A DNA stretch of 64,000 nucleotides, from contig NZ_KE386978.1 in the NCBI RefSeq assembly GCF_000429865.1, positions 198,763-262,762 on the forward strand, given 5' to 3'. This DNA comes from Cucumibacter marinus DSM 18995 (GTDB lineage Bacteria; Pseudomonadota; Alphaproteobacteria; Rhizobiales; Devosiaceae). Below the pieces are notes generated by a model. The model was not told the origin of the DNA, made no database searches, and worked only from the letters and a program-made list of their open reading frames with translations. Each line of letters opens with the position of its first letter. Position 1 is the first letter of the stretch. Positions 18,182 through 26,754 of the stretch are shown in pieces. The position numbers were made by a program, and so were the translations under genes.

Positions 18182-19714
18182 TCACAGCGGAATGTTGTCG
18201 TGTTTCTTGATCGGTGTGGTGGCGCGTTTGTTCCTGAGGGTGCGCAGGGCGCCGATCACCCGGCGGCGGGTGTTGTGGGGCATGATGACATCGTCGATGA
18301 AGCCGCGCTCGGCGGCGACGAAGGGATTGGCGAAGCGGTCTTCGTAGTCCTTTGTGCGCCTGGCGATCTTGTCGGGGTCGCCCAATTCGGAGCGGTAGAG
18401 GATTTCGGATGCGCCCTTGGCGCCCATCACCGCGATCTCGGCGGAAGGCCATGCATAGTTCACATCGGCGCGGATATGCTTTGAGGCCATGACGTCATAG
18501 GCACCGCCATAGGCCTTGCGGGTGATGACGGTGACCTTGGGGACGGTCGCCTCGGCATAGGCGAACAGAAGCTTGGCGCCGTGCTTGATGATGCCGCCAT
18601 ATTCCTGCGCGGTGCCGGGCAAGAAGCCGGGTACGTCGACAAAGGTCAGGATGGGGATATCGAAAGCGTCGCAAAAGCGGATGAAGCGGGCTGCCTTTTT
18701 CGAGGAGTCGATATCGAGGCACCCGGCCAGCACCATGGGCTGGTTGGCGACCACGCCCACCGTTTCCCCGTCGAGCCGGACAAAGCCGGTGAGGATATTG
18801 CGCGCATGCTCGGCCTGGAGTTCAAGAAACTCGCCCTCATCGGCGATCTTGCGCACGACCTCATGCATGTCATAGGGCGTGTTGGCATTGGGCGGGATGA
18901 TGGTGTCGAGGCTCGGCTCGGCCCTGTCGGTGACATCGACCGTCGGCCAGGCGGGCGGCTTCTCGCGGGCGCTCAAGGGCAGGTAGGAAAAAAGACGCCG
19001 CACTTCGAGCAATGTCTCGATGTCATTGTCGAAGGCGGCGTCGGCCACGGAGGAGACCCGTGTGTGGGTGGAGGCGCCGCCCAGTTCCTCATGGGTGACG
19101 GTTTCGTTGGTGACGGTTTTGACGACATCGGGACCGGTCACGAACATGTAGGAGGTGTCGCGGACCATATAGATGAAGTCGGTCATGGCCGGGGAATAGA
19201 CCGCGCCGCCCGCGCAAGGCCCCATGATGACCGAGATCTGGGGCACAGCGCCGGAAGCCTGGACATTGCGCCAGAACACTTCGGCATAGCCGCCGAGAGA
19301 GGCCACACCTTCCTGGATGCGGGCGCCGCCTGAATCGTTGAGCCCGATCACCGGGGCGCCGTTTTGCACCGCCAGATCCATGATCTTGCAGATCTTTTCG
19401 GCATGGGTTTCGCTCAGCGAGCCGCCGAAGACGGTAAAATCCTGGGAGAAGACATAGACCAGCCGCCCGTCGATGGTGCCCCAGCCGGTCACGACCCCAT
19501 CGCCCGGCACGATCTGTTCGCCCATGCCGAACTCGGTGGTCCGGTGGGTCTTGAACATGTCGTATTCCTCGAAGCTGCCGGGATCGAGCAACACCTCGAT
19601 GCGTTCGCGGGCGGTGAGCTTGCCCTTGCCGTGCTGGGTGTCGATGCGTCTTTGGCCGCCTCCTAGTCGGGCCCCTGCGCGGCGTTCTTCGAGTGCCTTG
19701 ATGATTTCCTGCAT
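18182..19714 (-). CDS. pccB: Propionyl-CoA carboxylase beta subunit (carboxyltransferase)
   Basis: A 510-residue carboxyltransferase moving the carboxyl group from biotin on PccA to propionyl-CoA. Both crotonase-like halves are present: [18 protein letters not shown] and [20 protein letters not shown] in the N-half, [20 protein letters not shown] and [17 protein letters not shown] in the C-half. It ends KKHDNIPL, typical of PccB. A GGGGGAG site lies 7 nt before the ATG. Directly upstream is a second copy of its first 20 codons in a short separate ORF. Control by the divergent ScfR/PccR-type regulator is expected. Confidence 0.95.
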   Translation of the reverse strand: MQEIIKALEERRAGARLGGGQRRIDTQHGKGKLTARERIEVLLDPGSFEEYDMFKTHRTTEFGMGEQIVPGDGVVTGWGTIDGRLVYVFSQDFTVFGGSLSETHAEKICKIMDLAVQNGAPVIGLNDSGGARIQEGVASLGGYAEVFWRNVQASGAVPQISVIMGPCAGGAVYSPAMTDFIYMVRDTSYMFVTGPDVVKTVTNETVTHEELGGASTHTRVSSVADAAFDNDIETLLEVRRLFSYLPLSAREKPPAWPTVDVTDRAEPSLDTIIPPNANTPYDMHEVVRKIADEGEFLELQAEHARNILTGFVRLDGETVGVVANQPMVLAGCLDIDSSKKAARFIRFCDAFDIPILTFVDVPGFLPGTAQEYGGIIKHGAKLLFAYAEATVPKVTVITRKAYGGAYDVMASKHIRADVNYAWPSAEIAVMGAKGASEILYRSELGDPDKIARRTKDYEDRFANPFVAAERGFIDDVIMPHNTRRRVIGALRTLRNKRATTPIKKHDNIPL

Positions 19715-19726
19715 AGCAGCTCCCCC

Positions 19727-19846
19727 TTAGTGCTCGCGCTGCCGAACCGGCGAACCGGTTCCCACTTCGCCTGGCAGCGCTCGGGAGCCACCTCCGAGCC
19801 GTGCCCCGGCGCGGCGTTCTTCGAGTGCCTTGATGATTTCCTGCAT
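19727..19846 (-). CDS. Leader ORF duplicating the first 20 codons of pccB
   Basis: A 39-residue ORF with its own GGGGAGG Shine-Dalgarno. Residues 1-20 are identical to the start of PccB ([20 protein letters not shown]). The remaining 19 (SRALPGEV...VRQREH) are unrelated. The first 12 codons are identical at DNA level; codons 13, 15, 16, 17 and 19 differ, each only at the third base and synonymously. The TAA lies 12 nt before the pccB ATG, so the leader could be translated and coupled to pccB. It could be a truncated relic of a 5' duplication or a regulatory leader peptide. Functionality is unproven. Confidence 0.6.
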   Translation of the reverse strand: MQEIIKALEERRAGARLGGGSRALPGEVGTGSPVRQREH

Positions 19847-19924
19847 GAAACAGCCTCCCCACAGCGCGCTACGGGAAAGCCTAGCGGTTTGTACCGGTCA
19901 GACCGAGACGGAAACAGGTCAATG

Positions 19925-19956
19925 TGTTACAATCACACCGGGTTTATCCTGTAACA
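19925..19956. promoter_or_regulatory. TGTTACA-N18-TGTAACA inverted repeat, candidate ScfR/PccR operator
   Basis: A perfect 7-bp inverted repeat at 19925-19931 and 19950-19956 in an AT-rich pocket between pccB and the divergent regulator. The adjacent TGTGAAATTGTGAAA adds a short direct repeat. The position suits an operator for both genes. The assignment is inference; I have not matched it to a documented ScfR motif. Confidence 0.5.
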
Positions 19957-19982
19957 ATGTGAAATTGTGAAAGACCAAGACC

Positions 19983-21398
19983 ATGAGCAAGCGCAAGGTC
20001 TTTGCCGGCGCCAAGCTAAGGGCGCTGCGGACGCAGAACCGGCTGACCCAGACCCAATTGGCCGAACGGCTCGAGGTCTCGCCCTCCTATGTCAACCAGA
20101 TGGAGAGCAATCAGCGCCCGATCACAGCCTCGGTCATGTTGAGCCTTGTCGAGAAGTTCAATCTCGATCTCACCGATCTTTTGGCCGACAATGCCGACCG
20201 GATCGTCAAGGATTTGCGCGAGGTGATGGCGGACCCGGTGTTCGGCGATGCGATCCCCGGGTTGCAGGAGCTCAAATCCGTGGCCTCCACAGCACCCGAT
20301 ACGGCGCAGGCGCTGTTGCGGCTCTATGAAGCCTATCGCAAGGGCACAGAGCGGCTGGCGAGCCTTGATGCAGCGATGACGGGGCCAGGCGGCGAGCCCA
20401 TGAAAAGCCCCTATGAAGAAGTCCGGGACTTCTTTCACTACGCCAACAATTATGTGGATTCGCTCGACCGCGCGGCCGAGGCCCTGGCCGCCGAGATCGG
20501 ACTTGAAGCGGGCGACCCGCTGGACCGGCTGATGGCCTATGTGGCTGAAACCCATGAAATCCGGATCGAGACCATGGCCCCGCGCGGGGCGATGCTGATG
20601 CGCGATTTCGACCGCGGCACCCGGGTGCTGCGGCTGAATGGACGGCTCGAAGAGCCCAGCCGGTTCTTCCAGATCGCGGCGCAACTGGCGCTGATGGAAC
20701 AAAAGACCGCCATTGACCGCATCGTTGAGGAAGCTCGGTTCAAGACAGAGGAAGCGCGCGACATCGCGCGTTTGGGGCTCGCCAATTATTTCGCCGGGGC
20801 GCTGAGCATGCCCTATGGCCGGTTTCTCAATGCCGCCGAGGCGCTACGCTACGATATCGAGGAGCTGAGCCAGCGATTCTCGGCCAGCCTTGAACAGGTC
20901 GGGCATCGCCTGTCGACGCTGCAACGCACCGGGCAGCGCGGGGTGCCGTTCTTTTTTGCGCGGGTCGATGCGGCAGGTACCATCACCAAGCGCCATTCGG
21001 CGACACCGCTACAGTTCGCGCGGTTTGGCGGCGCCTGCCCCCTGTGGAACGTCCATCGGGCCTTCGAGGCGCATGGGCAAATCATCCGCCAGCGGGCCGA
21101 GACCCCCGATGGCCAGCGCTATCTGTGCCTGGCATGGGCGCAGGAAAAGCGGCTCGGAGGCTTTCGCGGCCCTGTCCGGCGCTATGCCTATGCGCTTGGC
21201 TGCGCGGTCTCGGATGCCGACCGGCTGGTCTATGCCGAAGACCTCGATCTCTCGAGCGAAGCGCGGTTCGACCCCATCGGTATTTCCTGCCGCATTTGCG
21301 AGCGGCGCGACTGCGCGCAGCGCTCGGTGCCCCCGGTTGCAGCCCGGATCGAGATCACACCCGATCATCGCGAGATCGTGCCCTATACGATCGTCTAG
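19983..21398 (+). CDS. Short-chain fatty acyl-CoA regulator family protein (PccR-like)
   Basis: A 471-residue XRE-type regulator. The N-terminal HTH (residues 6-65; LRTQNRLTQTQLAERLEVS) is followed by a central IrrE/DUF955-like region and a C-terminal DUF2083-like domain ending in a Cys-rich signature (CRICERRDC). Known members (ScfR family: PccR, RamB, MccR) sense acyl-CoA and control propionate or acetate assimilation. PccR of Rhodobacter controls pccB. The divergent position next to pccB fits that role closely. A TGTTACA/TGTAACA inverted repeat lies in the shared 136-bp promoter region. It lacks a strong Shine-Dalgarno. Confidence 0.9.
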   Translation: MSKRKVFAGAKLRALRTQNRLTQTQLAERLEVSPSYVNQMESNQRPITASVMLSLVEKFNLDLTDLLADNADRIVKDLREVMADPVFGDAIPGLQELKSVASTAPDTAQALLRLYEAYRKGTERLASLDAAMTGPGGEPMKSPYEEVRDFFHYANNYVDSLDRAAEALAAEIGLEAGDPLDRLMAYVAETHEIRIETMAPRGAMLMRDFDRGTRVLRLNGRLEEPSRFFQIAAQLALMEQKTAIDRIVEEARFKTEEARDIARLGLANYFAGALSMPYGRFLNAAEALRYDIEELSQRFSASLEQVGHRLSTLQRTGQRGVPFFFARVDAAGTITKRHSATPLQFARFGGACPLWNVHRAFEAHGQIIRQRAETPDGQRYLCLAWAQEKRLGGFRGPVRRYAYALGCAVSDADRLVYAEDLDLSSEARFDPIGISCRICERRDCAQRSVPPVAARIEITPDHREIVPYTIV

Positions 21399-21458
21399 AT
21401 GGTGGTGGCGGGCACCCAACCCCTCGGCTAATCTGCCTTGTCTCAAGGGAGAGCCATC

Positions 21459-21875
21459 ATGCCGTCATTCATTCGCTTCGCCGCTATTGCCCTGTTGGCG
21501 CTCGTTTCCGCCCTGCCTGCCCAGGCGCAGCAGATCGGGGTCGGCGTGGCCCAGGCGCCGGAGGCCGGCATGGGCGTGTGTTTTGGCGAAGGGGCGGACG
21601 CCACCCTCGCCTGTGCGCGGCAGGCCTGCATGGAGGAAAGCGGGCTCGGGCCCTCCGATTGCCTGAGGACAAACTGGTGCTACCCGGCGGGTTGGACGGC
21701 AGACATCTTCATGCAGCACCAGGAGGGCCTTCACTGGCATGAAGTGGCCTGCGGATGGAACGACCGGGCACAGCTCGAGAAGGCGGTGGCGGTCAAGTGC
21801 GAGAGCGAATGGCTGATCGAGTGTTCGATCGTGCGCATGTGGGACAATCAGGGCGAAGAGATCACCTTCGACTGA
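21459..21875 (+). CDS. Secreted cysteine-rich hypothetical protein
   Basis: A 138-residue protein. An N-terminal signal peptide (FIRFAAIALLALVSALPAQA, cleavage near residue 24) precedes a mature domain with about seven cysteines, suggesting disulfide bonds in the periplasm. The start at 21459 has AAGGGAGAG upstream, better than an in-frame start 21 nt earlier. Segments such as GVCFGEG, CARQAC and CESEW recall short alphaproteobacterial secreted families of the DUF4189 kind, but I cannot assign it firmly. It lies 60 bp after the acyl-CoA regulator on the same strand. Confidence 0.75.
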   Translation: MPSFIRFAAIALLALVSALPAQAQQIGVGVAQAPEAGMGVCFGEGADATLACARQACMEESGLGPSDCLRTNWCYPAGWTADIFMQHQEGLHWHEVACGWNDRAQLEKAVAVKCESEWLIECSIVRMWDNQGEEITFD

Positions 21876-21995
21876 GTGTTCCGCCGTCGGATCGGGCCTT
21901 CGTTAAAGCTTTATCAGTTCAGGTTAACAAGGGGTTAGCGTTTCTCGAGGTCCCCGCGAGGCCTATGGTGCGGTCAAACAGCTGGCGGCGGCACC

Positions 21996-23468
21996 ATGCT
22001 CAAACCTTACTTGACCTCGACGGATTCCTTTTCCGACCAAGCCGGTCTCGCACCGCTTGTGCTCGACGTCGACAACACCCTCATCAAGACCGATATCCTG
22101 CACGAATCCGTGGTCGCCTATATCAAAGGCAACCCCTTGCGGATCTTCAAGGTGTTCGGCTGGCTGATGCAGGGCAAGGCGATGCTCAAGCGCAGGCTGA
22201 GCGAAAACGTGCCCCTGTCGACAGACCATTTGCCGGTCAATGAAGACCTGGCCGAATATGCCAAGGACGCCCATGATCAGGGCCGCAGGGTCGGGCTGGC
22301 CACCGCTGCCGACGAACTGGTCGCCCGGCGGCTGGCGCGGCGGTTCGACTTTGTCGATTTCGTCATCGCCAGCGATGGCACCACCAATCTCAAGGGCGCC
22401 TCAAAGGCCAGGGCACTGACGGAACATTTCCCCGCCGGGTTCGCCTATGCAGGAGATTCGCCAGCGGATCTGACCGTGTGGCCGGAGGCCAGCTCGATCA
22501 TCCTGGTGGGCACCTCGGCCACCACGACCCGCCGTGCCCTGACGCTGGGCAAGCCGATCGAGGCCGTCTTCGAACGCCCCAAGGTCGGGCTGCGGCAATG
22601 GGCCAAGGCGCTGCGGGTTCATCAATGGGCCAAGAATGCCCTGGTTTTCGTGCCGCTGGTGCTTTCGGGCATGGCGACAAACCCGGCCGCGCTCATCCAG
22701 TCGCTGATCGCCTTTGCGGTCATGTCGCTGATGGCGTCCGGGACCTATCTCGTCAACGATCTGGCCGATCTGGCCGACGACCGGGCGCATTGGAGCAAGC
22801 GTAATCGCCCGCTCGCCGCCGGGGTGATCGCGCTCAAGCACGGCGTGGTTGCGGCCGCCGGGCTGATTGCCGTGGCGCTGGCGCTCGCCAACACGCTTGG
22901 CCTGCCCGCGCTCGGGCTGATCGTCGGCTATATGGCGCTCACCTTGAGCTATTCGTTCTATTTAAAGCGCCAGCCCATCGTCGATGTCTTCGCGCTGGCG
23001 GTGTTGTTCACCCTGCGCATCGGCATCGGCATTGCGGCGATCGCGGTCGAGCCCTCGCCCTGGCTTCTGGTTTTCTCGATGTTCCTGTTCGGCTCGCTGT
23101 CGTTTGCCAAGCGGCAGACCGAAATCCAGCGCTCGGTGGCCAATGGCCGCAAAGCCGTCAATGGACGCGGTTATCTCGGGACCGATGCAGGCTTCGTTCT
23201 TTCCATGGGGATTGCCGCGGGCATGGGCGCGGTCTCGATCATGGTGCTCTACATCATGAACGATGTGTATGCGGCCACGATCTACAAGACCCCGGTCATG
23301 CTCTGGGTGTTCCCGGCGGTGTTGTTCATGTGGATCTCGCGGATCTGGCTGTTGTGCCACCGCGAACAGCTCAATGACGATCCGGTCGCCTTCGCTATTC
23401 GCGACAAGGTCAGTATCGGGCTGGGCGGCATCATGGGGGCGGCCTTCCTCTGGGGTTGGCTGATATGA
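21996..23468 (+). CDS. HAD phosphatase-UbiA prenyltransferase fusion (DPPR-synthase-like)
   Basis: A 490-residue fusion. Residues ~20-190 form a HAD-superfamily domain (catalytic LDVDNTLIKTD; late motif YAGDSPADLT). Residues ~200-490 form a polytopic UbiA prenyltransferase with the Asp-rich NDLADLADD motif followed by the HWSKRNRPLAAG stretch typical of decaprenylphosphoryl-5-phosphoribose synthases. It probably attaches a phosphosugar to polyprenyl phosphate, with the HAD domain removing the 5-phosphate. The related rhizobial NoeC is linked to arabinosylation. It overlaps the GtrA gene by ATGA and heads a three-gene operon. The substrate is inferred. Confidence 0.88.
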   Translation: MLKPYLTSTDSFSDQAGLAPLVLDVDNTLIKTDILHESVVAYIKGNPLRIFKVFGWLMQGKAMLKRRLSENVPLSTDHLPVNEDLAEYAKDAHDQGRRVGLATAADELVARRLARRFDFVDFVIASDGTTNLKGASKARALTEHFPAGFAYAGDSPADLTVWPEASSIILVGTSATTTRRALTLGKPIEAVFERPKVGLRQWAKALRVHQWAKNALVFVPLVLSGMATNPAALIQSLIAFAVMSLMASGTYLVNDLADLADDRAHWSKRNRPLAAGVIALKHGVVAAAGLIAVALALANTLGLPALGLIVGYMALTLSYSFYLKRQPIVDVFALAVLFTLRIGIGIAAIAVEPSPWLLVFSMFLFGSLSFAKRQTEIQRSVANGRKAVNGRGYLGTDAGFVLSMGIAAGMGAVSIMVLYIMNDVYAATIYKTPVMLWVFPAVLFMWISRIWLLCHREQLNDDPVAFAIRDKVSIGLGGIMGAAFLWGWLI

Positions 23469-23908
23469 GCGGGCCGATCGAGCGCCTTTTCCAGAACCAG
23501 GTCATTCGCTTCCTGGCGCTGGGCGGGTTCGCGGCGGCGGTCAACTGGCTGATCCGCATCCCTCTGTCGCTGGCGCTGCCGATCGAGGCGGCGGTGATCC
23601 TTGCCTATGCCATTGGCATGTCGGTGGGCTTCACGCTTTACCGGCAGTTCGTCTTTCCAGGATCGAGCCGACCCGTCACCCAGCAGGCGACGATCTTCCT
23701 GGCGGTCAACCTGGTCGGCGCGGTTGTGGTGCTTGCCCTGACCCTGATGCTGATTTCCGCGCAGACCGGCATGCCCTATGCGGAACCGATCCGCGAAGCG
23801 CTGGCCCATGGCATCGCCATCGGGGTCGGCGCCGTCGTCAACTTCTTCGGCCACAAGACGCTGACTTTCTCGCTCAGCGCGGGCCAGCGTGAAGGACGCC
23901 TATCATGA
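23465..23908 (+). CDS. GtrA-family membrane protein
   Basis: A 147-residue protein with four predicted membrane spans and the GtrA pattern (RFLALGGFAAAVNWLIRI at the start, VNFFGHKTLTF near the end). GtrA proteins are thought to flip polyprenyl-phosphate-linked sugars across the inner membrane. It overlaps both neighbours by ATGA, so all three are coupled. In this operon it would flip the product of the UbiA fusion for the downstream GT-C-like protein. I chose the ATG at 23465 rather than one 9 nt earlier because of the overlap. Confidence 0.88.
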   Translation: MSGPIERLFQNQVIRFLALGGFAAAVNWLIRIPLSLALPIEAAVILAYAIGMSVGFTLYRQFVFPGSSRPVTQQATIFLAVNLVGAVVVLALTLMLISAQTGMPYAEPIREALAHGIAIGVGAVVNFFGHKTLTFSLSAGQREGRLS

Positions 23909-25134
23909 CCCTCAAACGCGTGACCCTGATCGGCGTGCTTGGCGCCCTCGTTCTCGCCTTTCTGGCGATCTTTGCGCTCGCCGTGCTGCGGGAAGCGCCG
24001 GGCAGCAATTCCTATGCGTTGATGGCTGATGCCTGGCTGCAGGGCCGGTTCGATGTCGAGGCATGTTTCGATGCTGATTGCGCCGCCTTCGACGGCAAGA
24101 CCTTCATCATCTTCCCGCCCATGCCGGGGGTCATCGCCCTGCCTTTTGTGGCGCTGTTCGGGGTCGATTTTCAGTTCTTCGTGCCGGTGTCGCTTCTGGG
24201 CTTCGGCCTCATTGCCCTGATGTGGTGGCGGATCGGTCTCAAGCTCACCGACCATCGGTCGCTGACCTCGGTCATCATGCTTTTGACCTTGTTTGCGACC
24301 CCGCTCGCCTTCGTGACCATACGCGGCGATCATGTGTGGTTCTTTGCCCAGCTCTGGGGGTTCGTGTTCGTCTCGGCGGCGCTGTTCTCGGCGCTCAATC
24401 TCAGAAGCGCGGTACTGACCGGGCTGTTCATCGGCATGGCGTTTTTGTGCCGGCAGATGTCGATCCTCTACCTGCCGTTTCTCTATGTGCTGCTGCTCGA
24501 TGACGAGACGCCGCTGTTCCGCATCGACTGGGCGACCATCGGACGCGGGCTCAGGCTTGCCGCCTTCCCGCTCGCCGCCATCGCGGTCTACCTGACCTAT
24601 AACTATCTGCGCTTCGGCGCACCGATGGAGACCGGGTACCAATATATGGACCCGACGCTTTTCGGGGAGACCAACGAGATCAACTCGTTCATCAACGGAC
24701 GGGTCCAGGATATCGGGCTGTTTTCGCCCGCCTATTTCCTGTTCAACGCCGTCTACATGTTCATCTCCGGCCCGCATATCCAGTTCGGCGGCCCCTATCT
24801 GACCGAAATGACCGGGTTCGATTCAAACGGCGCGTCGGTGTTCCTGGTCGCCCCGGTGCTGCTGCTGGCGTTCCTGGCGCCCTGGGACCGCCGGTTCCTC
24901 TTCGGGTTCGGGACCGCCGCGCTCATTCTAGGACTGACCCTGTTCTATCATTCGAACGGGTTCTCGCAGTACAGCGCCCAGCGCTATGCGCTCGACTGGT
25001 TGCCGATCCTGTTGATCTTCGTGGCCCGCGGGCTGAAACCCGAGCATACCGGCGCCGTGGCGGTACTGACCGGCTATGCTATGGCGGTGACGCTCTCGAT
25101 GCTAGCGGTTGGCGGCTTGCTGGCCGGAGCCTGA
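23905..25134 (+). CDS. Polytopic membrane glycosyltransferase-like protein (GT-C type)
   Basis: A 409-residue hydrophobic protein with around ten transmembrane helices. The first periplasmic loop contains acidic residues and a Cys pair (VEACFDADCAAFDGK), as in GT-C enzymes that use polyprenyl-phosphate sugars. Other visible blocks are FLCRQMSILYLPF and YLTYNYLRFGAPMETGYQY, which recur in uncharacterised GT-C families. The start overlaps the GtrA stop by ATGA. Likely role: transfer of the flipped sugar to an envelope acceptor. The exact family is not certain. Confidence 0.75.
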   Translation: MTLKRVTLIGVLGALVLAFLAIFALAVLREAPGSNSYALMADAWLQGRFDVEACFDADCAAFDGKTFIIFPPMPGVIALPFVALFGVDFQFFVPVSLLGFGLIALMWWRIGLKLTDHRSLTSVIMLLTLFATPLAFVTIRGDHVWFFAQLWGFVFVSAALFSALNLRSAVLTGLFIGMAFLCRQMSILYLPFLYVLLLDDETPLFRIDWATIGRGLRLAAFPLAAIAVYLTYNYLRFGAPMETGYQYMDPTLFGETNEINSFINGRVQDIGLFSPAYFLFNAVYMFISGPHIQFGGPYLTEMTGFDSNGASVFLVAPVLLLAFLAPWDRRFLFGFGTAALILGLTLFYHSNGFSQYSAQRYALDWLPILLIFVARGLKPEHTGAVAVLTGYAMAVTLSMLAVGGLLAGA

Positions 25135-25162
25135 CACCGGCCCTCACGAAAGCCTAGCCGCC

Positions 25163-25897
25163 TCACACGCTCGCGGCGATCAGGTCGCGGGTGTACTGCT
25201 CTTTCGCCTCGCCCGATCTCAGGGTCTCGCGGTCCATCACCTCGACAATCTCGCCATGGGCCATCACCGCCAGGCGCTCACACATATAGCTGACGACGGC
25301 GAGGTCGTGGCTGACGATCATGAAGGTCAGCCCCAGCTCCTTTTTGAGCCGGTTGAGAAGGTTGAGAATCTCGGCCTGGATCGACACATCGAGCGCCGAG
25401 GTCGGCTCATCGAGCAACAGTACCTTGGGATCGAGCGAGAGGGCGCGGGCGACCGCCACGCGCTGGCGCTGACCGCCGGACAGCTCGTGCGGATAGCGGA
25501 AGCGATGCGCCGGGGTCAGCCCGATCGCTTCGAGCAGCCGGTCGGTGCGCGCCTCGGAGTCCGGGATCTTGTTGATGCGCATGGGTTCGGCAATCGCCTC
25601 GCCGATCACATAGCGCGGATGCAGCGAGGCATAGGGGTCCTGGAACACCATCTGCACCGTCTTGAGGAATTGCCGGCGGTCGCCCGAGCGGGCGTCGATG
25701 CCGCCGATCGAGATGCGGCCCGACCAGGTTGGGGCCAATCCCATGGCGGCGCGCAAAATGGTCGATTTTCCCGAACCGGATTCCCCGACAAGCCCGAAGC
25801 TTTCACCTTCACCCACGGAAATGGAGACATTCTTGACCGCATCGACACGGTCGGGCCCCTCGCCGAACCAGACATTGAGGTTTTCGATCTCGATCAC
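25163..25897 (-). CDS. Peptide/oligopeptide ABC transporter ATP-binding protein (OppF/DppF-like)
   Basis: A 244-residue ABC ATPase: Walker A GESGSGKST (residues ~37-45), a Q-loop in VFQDPYASLHPR, signature [15 protein letters not shown], Walker B VLLLDEPTSALD and an H-loop in VSHDLAVV. It is shorter than many OppF proteins, lacking the extended C-terminal oligopeptide-binding tail. The start overlaps the OppD-like gene by ATGA (25894-25897). It is the last gene of a five-gene importer operon. Confidence 0.93.
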   Translation of the reverse strand: MIEIENLNVWFGEGPDRVDAVKNVSISVGEGESFGLVGESGSGKSTILRAAMGLAPTWSGRISIGGIDARSGDRRQFLKTVQMVFQDPYASLHPRYVIGEAIAEPMRINKIPDSEARTDRLLEAIGLTPAHRFRYPHELSGGQRQRVAVARALSLDPKVLLLDEPTSALDVSIQAEILNLLNRLKKELGLTFMIVSHDLAVVSYMCERLAVMAHGEIVEVMDRETLRSGEAKEQYTRDLIAASV

Positions 25898-26754
25898 TTG
25901 GCGCCTCCGGTTTCGGCCAGCCAGGCGGGGTCACGGTCGAGCACGGGCAGCGGCTCGAGCGACCCGTTGATCCGCGGCATGCAGTTGAGCAACCCTTGGG
26001 TATATGGATGCGTGGCGTTTTCGAGGTCCTTTGCCGCGATCTCCTCGACCACCTGGCCCGCATACATGACGATCACCCGGTCGCAGAACCGGCTGACAAG
26101 CCCGAGGTCGTGGGAGATGAAGATGAGCCCCATATTCCGGCGGGTCACCAGTTCATCGAGAATATCGAGCACCCGGGCCTGTACGGTCACATCCAGCGCC
26201 GAGGTGGGCTCATCGGCGATCAGAAGGTCCGGCTCGCGCACCAGCATCATGGCGATCATGACGCGCTGGCCCATGCCGCCCGACACCTCATGCGGATAGG
26301 CCCGGAAGACCCGCTCGGGATCGCGGATCTGCACCGCCTCGAGCATGTCGATGGCGATTTTTTCCGCATCCGTCTTGCCGATCTTCGGGTCACCGGCGCG
26401 GATCGATTCAACGATCTGGCGGCCGACCCGCATGACGGGGTTGAGCGAATATTTGGGGTCCTGCAGGATCATGCCGATGCGCGAACCGCGCAGCTTGCGC
26501 ATGGTCTCGGCGGGCGCGCTCAACACATCGTTTCCGTCGAAGCGCAGGGTCCTGGCGCTCACCCTTGCTGTCTTGGGCAATATGCCCATCAGCGAACGCC
26601 CGGTCAGGCTCTTGCCGGAACCGGATTCGCCGACGATGCCGAGCTTTTCGCGTCCGAGCGTGAAGCCGACCCCGCGCACGGCCTCGGCATAAGAACCGTC
26701 CTCCTGGCGGAAGGCTACACGAAGATCGTCGATTTCCACGAGCTTGCCGGTCAT
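25894..26754 (-). CDS. Peptide/oligopeptide ABC transporter ATP-binding protein (OppD/DppD-like)
   Basis: A 286-residue ATPase with Walker A GESGSGKSLTGRSLMG, Q-loop ILQDPKYSLNPVM, signature VSGGMGQRVMIAMML and Walker B LLIADEPTSALD. The C-terminus (HPYTQGLLNCMPRI) is the oligopeptide-type extension, which often carries an Fe-S or ligand-related segment. It overlaps the permease gene upstream and the second ATPase gene downstream by ATGA. The two ATPases form a heterodimer under the DppBC-like permeases. Confidence 0.93.
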   Translation of the reverse strand: MTGKLVEIDDLRVAFRQEDGSYAEAVRGVGFTLGREKLGIVGESGSGKSLTGRSLMGILPKTARVSARTLRFDGNDVLSAPAETMRKLRGSRIGMILQDPKYSLNPVMRVGRQIVESIRAGDPKIGKTDAEKIAIDMLEAVQIRDPERVFRAYPHEVSGGMGQRVMIAMMLVREPDLLIADEPTSALDVTVQARVLDILDELVTRRNMGLIFISHDLGLVSRFCDRVIVMYAGQVVEEIAAKDLENATHPYTQGLLNCMPRINGSLEPLPVLDRDPAWLAETGGAK

